A model generated the notes under the pieces. It was given only the letters and a program-made list of their open reading frames with translations. It was not told the origin of the DNA and did no database searches. Positions 35,594 through 44,638 of a DNA stretch of 64,000 nt are shown piece after piece; within the stretch, counting starts at the first letter, position 1; the number at the start of each line of letters is the position of its first letter. Made by a program: the position numbers and the translations under genes. Source of the stretch: Photobacterium sp. GJ3 (lineage in GTDB: Bacteria; Pseudomonadota; Gammaproteobacteria; Enterobacterales; Vibrionaceae); the NCBI RefSeq assembly GCF_018199995.1, contig NZ_CP073578.1, positions 2,852,001-2,916,000 on the forward strand, given 5' to 3'.

Positions 35594-36991
35594 TTTAGTC
35601 GAGTCGCCAGCTTTTGCCGTAAAGTATTGACCCGAGAGCAAAATGCTTCGGGTAACGAGGAGCCAAGCTTGCAAGTTTATCAACGTGAGGAGCACGGTAT
35701 CTCCCGCAAAGACATCAGCGAAAACGCGCTGAAGGTACTCTATCGCCTCAATAAAGCCGGATTCGATGCTTATTTAGTCGGTGGCGGCGTCCGGGATTTA
35801 CTGCTGGACAAAGAACCCAAAGATTTTGATATCGCAACCAATGCAACGCCGGAAGAAATTAAAGCGCTGTTCCGCAACTGCCGCCTGATTGGCCGCCGTT
35901 TCCGTCTGGCTCATATTCTGTTCGGCCGTGACGTGATTGAAGTCGCGACCTTCCGGGGCCACCATGATGCCAGCACCGCCAAACTGCCGGCCGGCAAACA
36001 GGCCGTAGCCTCCAGAAACCACGAAGGTATGCTGCTGCGCGACAACGTCTACGGCACCATTGATGAAGATGCTGAACGACGCGATTTCTCAATTAACGCC
36101 CTGTATTACAATATTCGGGACTTCACCGTGGCCGATTATGCCAATGGCGTGAATGACCTCCAGAATCGTCTGGTGCGCCTGATTGGCGATCCGGAAACCC
36201 GTTACCGTGAAGATCCGGTACGGATGCTGCGTGCTGTTCGCTTCGCCGTGAAGCTGGACATGCAGATTGAAGCAAAAACTGCGGCCCCGATTCAGCCGTT
36301 ATCAACGCTGTTGCTGGATATTCCGGCTGCGCGCCTGTTCGAAGAAAGTCTGAAGTTGCTGCAGGCCGGTTGTGGTCTTGAAACCTATAAAATGCTGCGG
36401 GAATACAACCTGTTCCAGCAGCTGTTCCCGATTCTGTCGGAGCACTTCACGGAAGATCACAGCAGTCAGACCGAGAAGATGATCGAGCACATTCTGGCTG
36501 CGACCGATGAACGAATTGCCGACGGCAAACGCGTGAATCCAGCCTTTATGTTCGCAGCAATGCTGTGGTATCCGGTGATGATCCGTGCTGAGGAAATTTC
36601 CAGCACCGGGGGCCTGAACGATTATGATGCCTTCATGATTGCGGCCAACGACATTCTGGACGAGCAGGTCAAAACTCTGGCGATTCCACGCCGATTGACC
36701 ACCACAGTCCGTGAGATCTGGCAACAGCAACACCGCTTCAGCCGACGCTTCGGCAAACGTGCATTTGCCATGCTGGAACATCCGAAATTCCGTGCTGCAT
36801 TCGATTTTCTGGAAATGCGTGGCCAGTTTGAAGGGGAAGACGTCGCAGAACTGGCTGCCTGGTGGCATCAGTTCCAGTTTGCCGACCGGACTGAACGCGC
36901 CAAAATGGTTCAGGCATTGGGTGGCAGCGGCCAGAAGCGCCGCCGTCGCCGTCCGCAACGCCGCAAGCCTCAGGCCAAATCAGCATCATGA
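35591..36991 (+). CDS. pcnB: Poly(A) polymerase I (ATC start)
   Basis: Adds 3' poly(A) tails to RNAs, promoting their decay. The frame extends 12 codons upstream of the first TTG (35627) to an ATC at 35591. These extra codons match the E. coli N-terminus, giving 466 residues against 465 in E. coli. The nucleotidyltransferase motif is LVGGGVRDLLLDKEPKDFDI with catalytic Asp-x-Asp; RRDFSINALYYN and GDPETRYREDPVRMLRAVRF follow. The C-terminus is very basic (KRRRRRPQRRK). It overlaps folK by four bases (ATGA). Confidence 0.95.
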   Translation: MFSRVASFCRKVLTREQNASGNEEPSLQVYQREEHGISRKDISENALKVLYRLNKAGFDAYLVGGGVRDLLLDKEPKDFDIATNATPEEIKALFRNCRLIGRRFRLAHILFGRDVIEVATFRGHHDASTAKLPAGKQAVASRNHEGMLLRDNVYGTIDEDAERRDFSINALYYNIRDFTVADYANGVNDLQNRLVRLIGDPETRYREDPVRMLRAVRFAVKLDMQIEAKTAAPIQPLSTLLLDIPAARLFEESLKLLQAGCGLETYKMLREYNLFQQLFPILSEHFTEDHSSQTEKMIEHILAATDERIADGKRVNPAFMFAAMLWYPVMIRAEEISSTGGLNDYDAFMIAANDILDEQVKTLAIPRRLTTTVREIWQQQHRFSRRFGKRAFAMLEHPKFRAAFDFLEMRGQFEGEDVAELAAWWHQFQFADRTERAKMVQALGGSGQKRRRRRPQRRKPQAKSAS

Positions 36992-37473
36992 CACGCGTTT
37001 TTATTGCGATTGGCAGTAATCTCAATGATCCGGTCAGCCAGGCACGTCAGGCCATGGCTGCCCTGCAAGCGTCGCCGGATGTCCGGGTGATTGCAGAATC
37101 TTCACTGTACAGCAGCACCCCCATGGGTCCGCAGGATCAACCGGATTACATCAATGCTGTGGTTGCCATCGACACCGAACTGGCACCACTGGCACTGCTC
37201 GATCTGACTCAAAACATCGAGCAGGAACATGGAAGGGTCCGCAAAGCGGAACGCTGGGGCCCGCGTACACTGGATCTGGATATCCTGCTTTACGGCGATC
37301 TGCAACATCACTGCGATCGCCTGACGATTCCGCACTATGGCATGAAAGTCCGTGAGTTTGTGCTTTATCCACTGGCTGAAATTGCCCCTGAACTCGTCCT
37401 GCCGGATGGGATAGCGCTGACAACGCTGCTCACTGAAGTGGACCGTAACGGCCTGCGGGTGTGGCAAGACTGA
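36988..37473 (+). CDS. folK: 6-hydroxymethyl-7,8-dihydropterin pyrophosphokinase
   Basis: Folate biosynthesis enzyme that transfers pyrophosphate from ATP to 6-hydroxymethyldihydropterin. It is 161 residues. Motifs: FIAIGSNLNDP at the start, YSSTPMGPQDQPDYINAVV, and the HPPK signature RWGPRTLDLDILLYG. Coupled to pcnB by a four-base overlap and followed by panB, as in E. coli. Confidence 0.97.
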   Translation: MTRVFIAIGSNLNDPVSQARQAMAALQASPDVRVIAESSLYSSTPMGPQDQPDYINAVVAIDTELAPLALLDLTQNIEQEHGRVRKAERWGPRTLDLDILLYGDLQHHCDRLTIPHYGMKVREFVLYPLAEIAPELVLPDGIALTTLLTEVDRNGLRVWQD

Positions 37474-37497
37474 CACACGCAGGATAAGGGAGACAAG

Positions 37498-38292
37498 ATG
37501 AAGAAAATAACGATTAACGACCTGATGAAATGGAAGCAAGAAGGTCGTAAGTTTGCGTCACTAACTGCCTATGACGCGAGTTTTGCCCAACTCTTTGAGC
37601 AACAGGAAGTTCCCGTCCTACTGGTCGGCGACTCTCTGGGAATGGTCTTACAAGGCCGGACCGACACTTTGCCTGTCAGCATTGAAGACATGGCCTATCA
37701 TACCCGCAGTGTCCGTGCGGGCAGCCCGAATGCGCTGCTGCTGGCTGACCTGCCTTTCATGACCTATGGCACACCGGAGCAAGCCTGTGAAAATGCGGCA
37801 CAGCTGATGCGTGCGGGTGCCAATATGGTCAAACTGGAAGGCGGTGCCTGGCTGGCGGAAACCGTTCGCACCCTGACTGAGCGTTCCGTGCCTGTGTGCG
37901 CGCACCTTGGCCTGACACCACAGTCGGTCAATATTTTTGGTGGCTATAAAATTCAGGGGCGCGATCAGGCACGCGCAGATCAGATGCTGGCAGATGCCCT
38001 CGCGCTACAAAAAGCCGGGGCGCAAATCGTGGTACTGGAGTGTGTGCCAGCCTCATTGGCCAAACGCATCACAGAAGCATTGGATATCCCGGTGATCGGG
38101 ATTGGCGCCGGCAACGTGACCGATGGTCAGATTCTGGTGATGCATGACATGCTGGGCATTTCGGCCAATTATATGCCACGCTTTTCAAAAAACTACCTGT
38201 CTGAAACCGGCGACATCCGCAAAGCGGTCTCTCTGTATCTGACAGAAGTGGAAGCGGGAACATTCCCGGGTCCAGAGCATACCTTTGAGTAA
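37498..38292 (+). CDS. panB: 3-methyl-2-oxobutanoate hydroxymethyltransferase
   Basis: First committed step of pantothenate synthesis: transfers a hydroxymethyl group from methylene-tetrahydrofolate to ketoisovalerate. It is 264 residues. [18 protein letters not shown] holds metal-binding Asp residues; [14 protein letters not shown] and [18 protein letters not shown] are family motifs. AAGGGAG precedes the ATG. Next to folK (folate supplier) and panC. Confidence 0.97.
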   Translation: MKKITINDLMKWKQEGRKFASLTAYDASFAQLFEQQEVPVLLVGDSLGMVLQGRTDTLPVSIEDMAYHTRSVRAGSPNALLLADLPFMTYGTPEQACENAAQLMRAGANMVKLEGGAWLAETVRTLTERSVPVCAHLGLTPQSVNIFGGYKIQGRDQARADQMLADALALQKAGAQIVVLECVPASLAKRITEALDIPVIGIGAGNVTDGQILVMHDMLGISANYMPRFSKNYLSETGDIRKAVSLYLTEVEAGTFPGPEHTFE

Positions 38293-38304
38293 GGAAAACC
38301 CACC

Positions 38305-39180
38305 ATGCAGACTTTTGCTGAAATTTCTCCTGTCCGTGAACAAGTCCGGGCCTGGCGTCGCGATGGACGCCGTATTGCCTTTGTTCCGACCATGGGAAAT
38401 CTGCATCAGGGGCACCTGACTCTGGTTCGTAAAGCCCGCGAACAGGCTGACGTTGTGGTTGTCAGTATTTTTGTCAATCCAATGCAGTTCGATAAAGCAG
38501 ATGATCTGAACAATTATCCGCGCACACTGGAAGATGATCTGGCCAAACTGAACGGTGAAGGCGTTGAACTGGTATTCACACCAACACCTGACATTGTCTA
38601 CCCCAATGGGATGGATCGTCAGACCTATGTTGAAGTTCCCGGCCTGTCTCACATGCTGGAAGGTGCACTGCGCCCGAGCCATTTCCGTGGTGTTTCGACG
38701 GTTGTGACCAAGCTGTTCAATATCGTCCAGCCGGATGTGGCCTGTTTTGGTGAAAAAGACTATCAGCAACTGGCCCTGATCCGCCAGATGGTCACCGATC
38801 TGGCGATGCCGATTGAGATCATCGGGGTGCCGACCGTGCGTGAGATGGATGGTCTGGCCATGAGCTCCCGTAACGGCTACCTGACCCATGACGAACGTCA
38901 GCGCGCACCTGTGCTGGCTAAAACCATGCGTTGGATCAGCAGCCAGATCCGCGGTGGCCGCCGTGACTTTGATGAAGTCATTCTGGATGCCAACGATCAG
39001 TTGCGTGCTGCCGGGTTGGATCCGGATGAAATTTATATCCGTGATGCCCGCACGCTGCAGGTGACCAGTGAAGAAACGACTCAGGCCGTGATTCTGATGT
39101 CGGCTTTCCTTGGCAAAGCCCGCCTGATTGATAATCAGGTGATTGAGCTCGCCCAGTCATCAGACGCAGCGTCCGCTTAA
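38305..39180 (+). CDS. panC: Pantothenate synthetase
   Basis: ATP-dependent condensation of pantoate with beta-alanine, dimeric cytoplasmic enzyme. It is 291 residues. The HxGH nucleotide motif is in [14 protein letters not shown] (about 28-41), KMSKS-like AMSSRNGYL near 190, and [10 protein letters not shown]. It is 12 bases after panB. panD (beta-alanine supply), which lies nearby in E. coli, is not in this window; downstream is a terminator and the convergent yadH. Confidence 0.97.
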   Translation: MQTFAEISPVREQVRAWRRDGRRIAFVPTMGNLHQGHLTLVRKAREQADVVVVSIFVNPMQFDKADDLNNYPRTLEDDLAKLNGEGVELVFTPTPDIVYPNGMDRQTYVEVPGLSHMLEGALRPSHFRGVSTVVTKLFNIVQPDVACFGEKDYQQLALIRQMVTDLAMPIEIIGVPTVREMDGLAMSSRNGYLTHDERQRAPVLAKTMRWISSQIRGGRRDFDEVILDANDQLRAAGLDPDEIYIRDARTLQVTSEETTQAVILMSAFLGKARLIDNQVIELAQSSDAASA

Positions 39181-39207
39181 CGCATCACGACAGACAGCGT
39201 TTTATCC

Positions 39208-39240
39208 AAAAGCCCCGGCCATGTATGCCGGGGCTTTTTC
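39208..39240. terminator. Bidirectional terminator between panC and yadH
   Basis: AAAAGCCCCGGC, a seven-base loop, GCCGGGGCTTTTT: a strong stem between convergent genes, with A and T runs for both directions. Confidence 0.9.
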
Positions 39241-39255
39241 GTATGTGCCTGCCAA

Positions 39256-40025
39256 TTACGAACGCAATCCGATCCCTTTCGAAATCAGGTAATGCGCAAT
39301 GCTGTACAGCACCACAACGAAAGCCAGCAACACACTGAAGGCAGTGCCAATCCCAACATCAGATACACCCAGGAAACCGTAGCGGAACGCATTCACCATG
39401 TAGACAATCGGGTTCAGCTTCGACACCCATTGCCAGACTTCCGGCAACAGACTCAGCGAATAAAATACACCGCCCAGATAAGTCAGGGGGTCAGCACAAA
39501 AGTCGGAATAATGCTGATGTCATCGAAGGTCTTGGCATACACTGCGTTGATCAGGCCGCCGAGCGAAAAGACAATCGACGTCATGATCACCGTGGCCACA
39601 ATCACGCCAAAATGAGCAATCTGCAAATCCACAAACAGCAGCGAGACTGCGGTGACGATCACGCCAACTCCCAGACCTCGCAATACCCCGCCCCCGATAT
39701 ACCCGGCAATAATGACAAAGTTCGGCACCGGTGCGACGAGTAACTCTTCAATATTATGCTGAAACTTTGCACTGAAGAAAGAAGACGCCACATTGGAATA
39801 AGAGTTGGTGATCACCGACATCATGATCAGACCCGGGACAATATATTCCATATAAGTAAACCCACCCATCTCACCAATCCGGCTACCGATCAGGCTGCCG
39901 AAAATGATGAAATACAGGGTCATGGTGATGGCTGGTGGCACCAGCGTTTGCACCCAGATCCGGGCGAAACGGTTCACCTCTTTTGCGATCAGACTCTGAA
40001 AAGCGATCCAGTACTGATACCTCAT
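39256..40025 (-). pseudogene. yadH: ABC-2 type transporter permease YadH (frameshifted)
   Basis: Membrane half of the YadG-YadH exporter, with about six TM segments. Two frames: the N-terminal part ends TFVLTP-stop at 39483, and the C-terminal part begins around MPEVWQWVSKLNPIVY. Adding one base to the G5 run (plus strand 39486-39490) restores ...TFVLTPLTYLGGVFYSLSLL... and gives 256 residues, as in E. coli. Thus either a recent frameshift or an undercalled homopolymer. The start overlaps the yadG stop. Substrate unknown. Confidence 0.9.
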
Positions 40026-40945
40026 GATGACGCGCCTCCCTTGCTTTGTGCCACCAGCGTCACGAACAACTCTTCCAGACGGTTGGCTTTATTTCGCATC
40101 GACCGAACTTCTATGCCTTGCTCGGTCAATTGACCGAAGACCGCATTCAGCCCTGTGCCTTTCTGGATATCAATTTCCAGTGTGTGGTTATCCGGCATGG
40201 TCCACGCGACCCCCTCCAGTGCAGGCGTATTGCCATTCACAGCAACATCCAGAATAAAGGTCTCGACCTCCAGCTTGGCCAGCAGCGCTTTCATGCTGGT
40301 GTGCTCGATGAGCTCGCCGTGATTGATGATGCCGATATTCCGGCACAACATTTCTGCTTCTTCCAGATAGTGTGTGGTCAGGATAATGGTCACGCCCTGA
40401 CGGTTAATCTCGCGCAGAAACGTCCACATTGAGCGACGCAGTTCGATGTCCACACCTGCTGTCGGTTCATCCAGAATCAGCAGCTTCGGTTCATGCATCA
40501 GTGCCCGGGCAATCATCAGACGACGCTTCATCCCGCCGGACAGGTTTCGTGCACGCTCATTCCGCTTCGGCCACAAGTCGAGCTGCGTGAGGTATTTTTG
40601 AGCCCGCTCTTTGGCCAGCGCGCGCGGCACACCATAGTATCCGGCCTGATTGATGACAATCTGCTCAACGGTTTCAAACTGATTGAAGTTAAACTCCTGA
40701 GGCACCAGCCCCAGCTGATTTTTTGCCTCAACCAGATGGGTATCAATGTCATACCCGAAAACTTTCACCTGACCTGAAGTTTTGTTCACCAGCGAGCTGA
40801 TGATCCCGATCGTGGTGGATTTTCCGGCACCATTGGGACCCAGCAGGGCAAAGAAGTCGCCTTCTTCCACCGTCAGGCTCATATCCTTGAGCGCCTGCAC
40901 GCTGGGATAAACCTTATTTAAATGAGTAATTTCTAATGCATTCAT
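40022..40945 (-). CDS. yadG: ABC transporter ATP-binding protein YadG
   Basis: ATPase of the putative YadGH exporter. The start at 40945 (MNALEITHLNKVYPSVQAL) gives 307 residues, close to 308 in E. coli; the open frame continues upstream to 41089 through the regulatory region and is not credible there. Walker A LLGPNGAGKSTTIG, signature RNLSGGMKRRL, Walker B LLILDEPTAGVD and the H-loop TTHYLEEAE are all intact. It shares a four-base overlap with yadH and is divergent from can. Confidence 0.95.
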   Translation of the reverse strand: MNALEITHLNKVYPSVQALKDMSLTVEEGDFFALLGPNGAGKSTTIGIISSLVNKTSGQVKVFGYDIDTHLVEAKNQLGLVPQEFNFNQFETVEQIVINQAGYYGVPRALAKERAQKYLTQLDLWPKRNERARNLSGGMKRRLMIARALMHEPKLLILDEPTAGVDIELRRSMWTFLREINRQGVTIILTTHYLEEAEMLCRNIGIINHGELIEHTSMKALLAKLEVETFILDVAVNGNTPALEGVAWTMPDNHTLEIDIQKGTGLNAVFGQLTEQGIEVRSMRNKANRLEELFVTLVAQSKGGASS

Positions 40946-41030
40946 ACAATACGCTTGAGATTTGTTATAAATCGTTAAATTATCAACTAATCGGATTTGC
41001 AAGTCGCCTTGCAGGTGTATAGTAATGACC

Positions 41031-41083
41031 TGTTTATCTTTGGTACTGTCTTTCAAGGCGTCAGAACACACCAAAGATAAACA
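41031..41083. repeat. 14-base perfect inverted repeat between yadG and can
   Basis: TGTTTATCTTTGGT (41031-41044) and ACCAAAGATAAACA (41070-41083), with a 25-base loop, ending 28 bases before the can ATG. A smaller repeat TGCAAG-TCGC-CTTGCA lies at 40998-41013. A regulator site or leader-RNA hairpin is possible; it lacks a T tail. Confidence 0.75.
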
Positions 41084-41111
41084 CCCCAATGTAGCAAACT
41101 AAGGTGTTGTC

Positions 41112-41768
41112 ATGGCAGAAATTAAACAGTTATTCGCAAATAACTTTTCCTGGTCGGAAAAAATCAAAGAAGAAAACCCAGAATTTTTCTCACATCTGGC
41201 GAAAGCACAGCACCCTGAGTATCTGTGGATTGGCTGCTCAGACAGCCGTGTTCCGGCCGAACGACTGACCGGGCTGGATTCCGGCGAACTCTTTGTGCAC
41301 CGGAACGTTGCAAATCAGGTGATCCACACCGATCTGAACTGCCTGTCTGTGGTTCAGTATGCGGTCGATGTCCTGAAAGTGAAACACATCATCATCTGTG
41401 GTCACTACGGCTGTGGTGGTGTTGCGGCCTCCATTGATAATCCGCAACTGGGCCTGATCAATAACTGGCTGCTGCACATCCGTGACCTGTATCTGAAGCA
41501 CCGTGACGCACTGAGCCTGCTGCCGCGTGAGGCGTGGGCAGACAAGCTGTGTGAAATCAATGTGGCGAGTCAGGTTTATCATCTGGGGAACTCAACCATT
41601 CTTCAGCAAGCCTGGGAACGTGGCCAGCAAGTGAAAATTCACGGTTGGGTGTACGGGATCGGCGACGGTAAATTACGTGATTTAGGTGTTACTGCGACCA
41701 GCAAAGCCTCTCTGGAAACCGCTTATCAGGAATCCATGGCTGAGATTTTGCCGAAAGCCGGCGAGTAA
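41112..41768 (+). CDS. can: Beta-class carbonic anhydrase
   Basis: Zinc enzyme that interconverts CO2 and bicarbonate, supplying bicarbonate for growth in air. It is 218 residues. Zinc ligands are seen in CSDSRVPAE (Cys42, Asp44) and in the HYGCGG motif (His98, Cys101), typical of the beta class. HRNVANQV is conserved. The former terminator just downstream is split by an insertion sequence. Confidence 0.97.
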   Translation: MAEIKQLFANNFSWSEKIKEENPEFFSHLAKAQHPEYLWIGCSDSRVPAERLTGLDSGELFVHRNVANQVIHTDLNCLSVVQYAVDVLKVKHIIICGHYGCGGVAASIDNPQLGLINNWLLHIRDLYLKHRDALSLLPREAWADKLCEINVASQVYHLGNSTILQQAWERGQQVKIHGWVYGIGDGKLRDLGVTATSKASLETAYQESMAEILPKAGE

Positions 41769-41784
41769 TCCAAAAGAAAAGCGA

Positions 41785-41792
41785 CCCTGAGG
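41785..41792 (+). repeat. Target-site duplication, left copy
   Basis: CCCTGAGG next to the left end of the insertion sequence, repeated at 43227-43234. Confidence 0.85.
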
Positions 41793-41847
41793 TTAACACC
41801 GATCAGTTAAGCAAATGATCAGTTGAATGATCCTGTGGTTGGTTGAG

Positions 41848-41884
41848 AATACCCTCAAGCATTTATGTTTGAGGGTATTTTTTT
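41848..41884 (+). terminator. Terminator-like hairpin just before the transposase start
   Basis: AATACCCTCAA, GCATTTATGT, TTGAGGGTATT then TTTTT, ending at the transposase ATG. It should stop read-through transcription from can into the transposase, or hide the start codon, a known way of limiting IS activity. Confidence 0.75.
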
Positions 41885-43216
41885 ATGTTGGCTCACTGGC
41901 TGATTGATGTGAATGACTTTGCTTCACCTGACTCACTTGCACTCTTTCAAAAAGAGCTTCCATTGGAATGGATAAATCAAGCGCTGGATGAGACCAATAA
42001 AGCCAGTATGAGACGACGGAAGTTACCTGCTGAATTGGTTGTTTGGTTGCTTGTCGGTATAGGTTTGTATCGAGACAGACCGATTACCGATGTTCTGGAC
42101 AAATTAGACCTTAAGCTCTCTAACGCTTTGGGTGAGTCCATAGCCCCCAGTGCTATTCCTCAAGCCAGAAAACGCCTAACAGCTGAACCGTTGAAAGCCT
42201 TGTTCTCAATGACCGCTCAGCACTGGACAAAAGCTGAAGATAGTGAAGATAAATGGTTTGGCCTGAGACTGTTTTCCGTCGATGGCACTCAATTTAGAAC
42301 CCATGATACCGCAGCGCTTGCTGAGCATTATCAGTACGTGAAACACAGTAAAAACCGTCATACTGAATACCCCGTAGTTCGACTATGTGCACTTTGCTCC
42401 CTTCGCAGTCGCTTACTCCATGATGTTGCTTTTGGTCCAAGCTCAACGGGGGAAGTGAATTACGCCAAGCAGCTCATATCGTCAACGACGCCCAACTCCC
42501 TCACGATTTTTGACCGATGCTATTTAAGTGCAGAGCTATTGATTAACTGGCAGCGTCAACATGGCTCCAGTCACTGGATGACTCCAATAAAATCCAATAC
42601 ACAATATGAAATCATTCGGCAGTTAGATGAAGAAGGACGTGATTTGATTGTCGAAATGGATGTCTCGCAGCATGCCCGAAAACAAGATCCAAGTCTTCCA
42701 GAAAAGTGGCAGGCGAGACTGGCTCTGTACCCTGAACCAGAGCAACCAAATCATATTAAAGGTGTACTGACTTCTCTGACCGATAGCCAGTATGAACTTC
42801 AGTCCTTACTGGATGTTTATTTTGAACAGTGGGAAGTGGAGAGCAGTTATGGAGAGATGAAACACGACATGCTGGAGAATGAATTACTCCTTCGCAGTCA
42901 GTCCGTAGAAGGGGTAGAGCAAGAAATCTGGGGGATACTCATTGCTTACAATCTCGTTCGTTTGGAGATAAGTCGTATTGCTAAAGAGGCAGCGGTATCC
43001 CCTCTACGGATAAGTTTCATGATGGCACTTCGAGATATTCAGGATGAACTCATGTGGTGTGCGATAGCCTCGCCAGGCTCGATACCGAAAAAACTACGGG
43101 CGATGCGAGAGCGGGTAAAGCGCTACATACTGCCTGAACGAAAAAAACGGTCCAAATCAAGGACCGTTCGTATCAGTAAAACTCGCTATCCAGTTCGCTC
43201 AAAACACCTTAAGTGA
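41885..43216 (+). CDS. IS4 family transposase
   Basis: A 443-residue transposase filling nearly the whole element. The N-terminal IS4-type domain (about 15-110, WINQALDETNKASMRRRKLP) is followed by an RNase H-like DDE core. The likely catalytic residues are Asp in FSVDGTQFRTHD (about 135-146), Asp in LTIFDRCYLSAELL (about 215), and Glu in the YREMK-type motif EQWEVESSYGEMKHDML. The base composition is visibly more AT-rich than the neighbouring core genes, as expected for a mobile gene. No frameshift is present, so the element may be active. Confidence 0.95.
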   Translation: MLAHWLIDVNDFASPDSLALFQKELPLEWINQALDETNKASMRRRKLPAELVVWLLVGIGLYRDRPITDVLDKLDLKLSNALGESIAPSAIPQARKRLTAEPLKALFSMTAQHWTKAEDSEDKWFGLRLFSVDGTQFRTHDTAALAEHYQYVKHSKNRHTEYPVVRLCALCSLRSRLLHDVAFGPSSTGEVNYAKQLISSTTPNSLTIFDRCYLSAELLINWQRQHGSSHWMTPIKSNTQYEIIRQLDEEGRDLIVEMDVSQHARKQDPSLPEKWQARLALYPEPEQPNHIKGVLTSLTDSQYELQSLLDVYFEQWEVESSYGEMKHDMLENELLLRSQSVEGVEQEIWGILIAYNLVRLEISRIAKEAAVSPLRISFMMALRDIQDELMWCAIASPGSIPKKLRAMRERVKRYILPERKKRSKSRTVRISKTRYPVRSKHLK

Positions 43217-43226
43217 TAGGTGTTAA

Positions 43227-43234
43227 CCCTGAGG
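43227..43234 (+). repeat. Target-site duplication, right copy
   Basis: CCCTGAGG, the second copy of the octamer at 41785-41792. Confidence 0.85.
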
Positions 43235-43269
43235 TCGCTTTTCTTTATTCTGCCGAAATCGGGTCAGAT

Positions 43270-43803
43270 TCAGCCTTCCAGCGGGATCACTTTGCCGATA
43301 AATGGCAGATGGCGGTATTTCTGTGCATAGTCAATCCCCACACCAACCACAAACTCATCAGGAATTTCGAAACCAATCCACTCGGCATCGACCGCCACTT
43401 CGCGGCGCTCTGGTTTGTCCAGCAGCGTACAGATACGAATCGAGTTTGGATTCCGCAGGGCCAGAATTTCACGCACCTTGTTCAGGGTGTTCCCGGTGTC
43501 GATAATATCTTCAACCAGCAGGACATCTTTGCCTTCAATTTCATCATCCAGATCTTTCAGGATGCGCACATCACGGCTGCTTTCCATTGCATTGCCATAG
43601 CTGGAAGCCGTCATGAAATCCACTTCGTGCGGCAAATCAATCGCACGGGCCAGATCGGCCATAAAGATAAAAGAGCCACGCAGCAAGCCAACCATAACCA
43701 GGTTTTCTGAGCCCTGGTAGTAGGCGCTGATTTGCTCTCCCAGCTCTTTAATCCTAGCCTGAACATCCTGCTCAGAAATCATGACTTCGATGGTATGCTT
43801 CAT
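43270..43803 (-). CDS. hpt: Hypoxanthine phosphoribosyltransferase
   Basis: Purine salvage enzyme forming IMP (and GMP) from PRPP and the base. The start at 43803 has GGAG ahead and gives 177 residues beginning [18 protein letters not shown]; the upstream in-frame start at 43836 is unlikely. The PRPP-binding motif is [14 protein letters not shown] (about 100-113); [12 protein letters not shown] is also conserved. Divergent from hapR; its terminator was shared with can and is now split by the IS. Confidence 0.96.
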   Translation of the reverse strand: MKHTIEVMISEQDVQARIKELGEQISAYYQGSENLVMVGLLRGSFIFMADLARAIDLPHEVDFMTASSYGNAMESSRDVRILKDLDDEIEGKDVLLVEDIIDTGNTLNKVREILALRNPNSIRICTLLDKPERREVAVDAEWIGFEIPDEFVVGVGIDYAQKYRHLPFIGKVIPLEG

Positions 43804-43991
43804 TTCTTTCTCCATACGCGCATTTGGCATGCACATGGGTTCTCGGTAATCACTAAAAAGCTATTCTACCATCGTTGCGCAAGAAAAGTTATCCATCCAT
43901 TCTTCGAGCCATATGGCACCTCGGAACAAATCAGGATTGAACCCATGGCCCTGCTGAGGTAGAGTTATTAAGCAAAGTGCATATAAAACGA

Positions 43992-44000
43992 TTGGCTAGG
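43992..44000 (+). promoter_or_regulatory. Predicted Qrr small-RNA pairing site in the hapR leader
   Basis: TTGGCTAGG is complementary to CCUAGCCAA, part of the conserved core of Vibrio Qrr sRNAs. It lies 11 bases before the hapR ATG and overlaps the Shine-Dalgarno AGGGA, so pairing would block translation. The Qrr core is recalled from known Vibrio examples; no qrr gene is in this window. Confidence 0.75.
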
Positions 44001-44011
44001 GAATTTGTAGC

Positions 44012-44620
44012 ATGGACACCATAGTTAAAAAAACGAGGACACGTCTCTCACCCGAGAAACGCAAACAACAACTTCTCAAGTGTGCGCTGGAAGTATTTGC
44101 CCGCCGGGGAATTGGTCGTGCCGGACATGCCGACATTGCTGATATGGCCAATGTCTCCGTGGCGACCGTCTTCAATTACTTTCCAACCCGAGAAGCGCTT
44201 GTGGAGCAAGTTCTGAATCAGGTTGAACGCAAGTTCAATGAACTCTTGAATCTATGTCTGGGGGAAGAACACAGTAGCATTCACGGCCACCTGAGCTGTA
44301 TGACCGGCCACTTAATTGACGCAGTGATTGACCAGCAGGACTGGCTGAAAGTCTGGTTTGAATGGAGTACCTCTGTTCGGACAGAAACCTGGCCGCAATT
44401 CCTGGATGCAAACCGCCCGAACCTGAAGCAAGTGACCAACATTTTTGAACAGGGCAAACTCGACGGCCAGCTGAGTACAGAGATCACCTCTTACGATCTG
44501 ACCTGGTTGCTGCACGGTTTGTGTTACGTGTTGTATCTGCGTGCCAACATTGAACCCAACAAGGTCAGTATGCAGGCTCAGGCCGACGCATACATCAGCC
44601 TGATGTTCCCGCAGGCGTAA
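44012..44620 (+). CDS. hapR: Quorum-sensing master regulator of the LuxR/HapR/LitR (TetR) family
   Basis: TetR-type DNA-binding regulator that controls luminescence, protease, biofilm and competence genes at high cell density in Vibrionaceae. It is 202 residues. The N-terminal TRTRLSPEKRKQQLL, FARRGIGRAGHADIAD and VSVATVFNYFPTREALV (helix-turn-helix about 35-68) are diagnostic of the HapR subfamily, and WLKVWFEWS marks the C-terminal domain. It is next to hpt, as in Vibrio. In Photobacterium or Aliivibrio the name litR is used. Regulation by Qrr sRNAs is predicted from the leader. Confidence 0.95.
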   Translation: MDTIVKKTRTRLSPEKRKQQLLKCALEVFARRGIGRAGHADIADMANVSVATVFNYFPTREALVEQVLNQVERKFNELLNLCLGEEHSSIHGHLSCMTGHLIDAVIDQQDWLKVWFEWSTSVRTETWPQFLDANRPNLKQVTNIFEQGKLDGQLSTEITSYDLTWLLHGLCYVLYLRANIEPNKVSMQAQADAYISLMFPQA

Positions 44621-44638
44621 TTGCCACAGCGAGATTTG

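Larger units (their letters stand above)
41793..43226 (+). mobile_element. IS4-family-like insertion sequence, 1434 bp, inserted in the can/hpt terminator
   Basis: Ends begin TTAACACCGATCAGTTAAG (left) and, reversed, TTAACACCTATCACTTAAG (right): 17 of 19 positions match. An 8-base duplication CCCTGAGG flanks it. Removing the element and one copy restores AAAGAAAAGCGACC-CTGA-GGTCGCTTTTCTTT, a perfect 14-base-pair bidirectional terminator. It carries a single transposase gene that looks intact. Subgroup not assigned; 8-base duplications are known for some IS4-family groups. Confidence 0.92.
41771..43244. terminator. Terminator shared by can and hpt, interrupted by the IS
   Basis: The left arm (about 41777-41788) and right arm (43233-43244 and onward) form a hairpin only if the IS and one duplicated octamer are removed. 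As it stands neither side can fold into the original stem. Confidence 0.75.
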
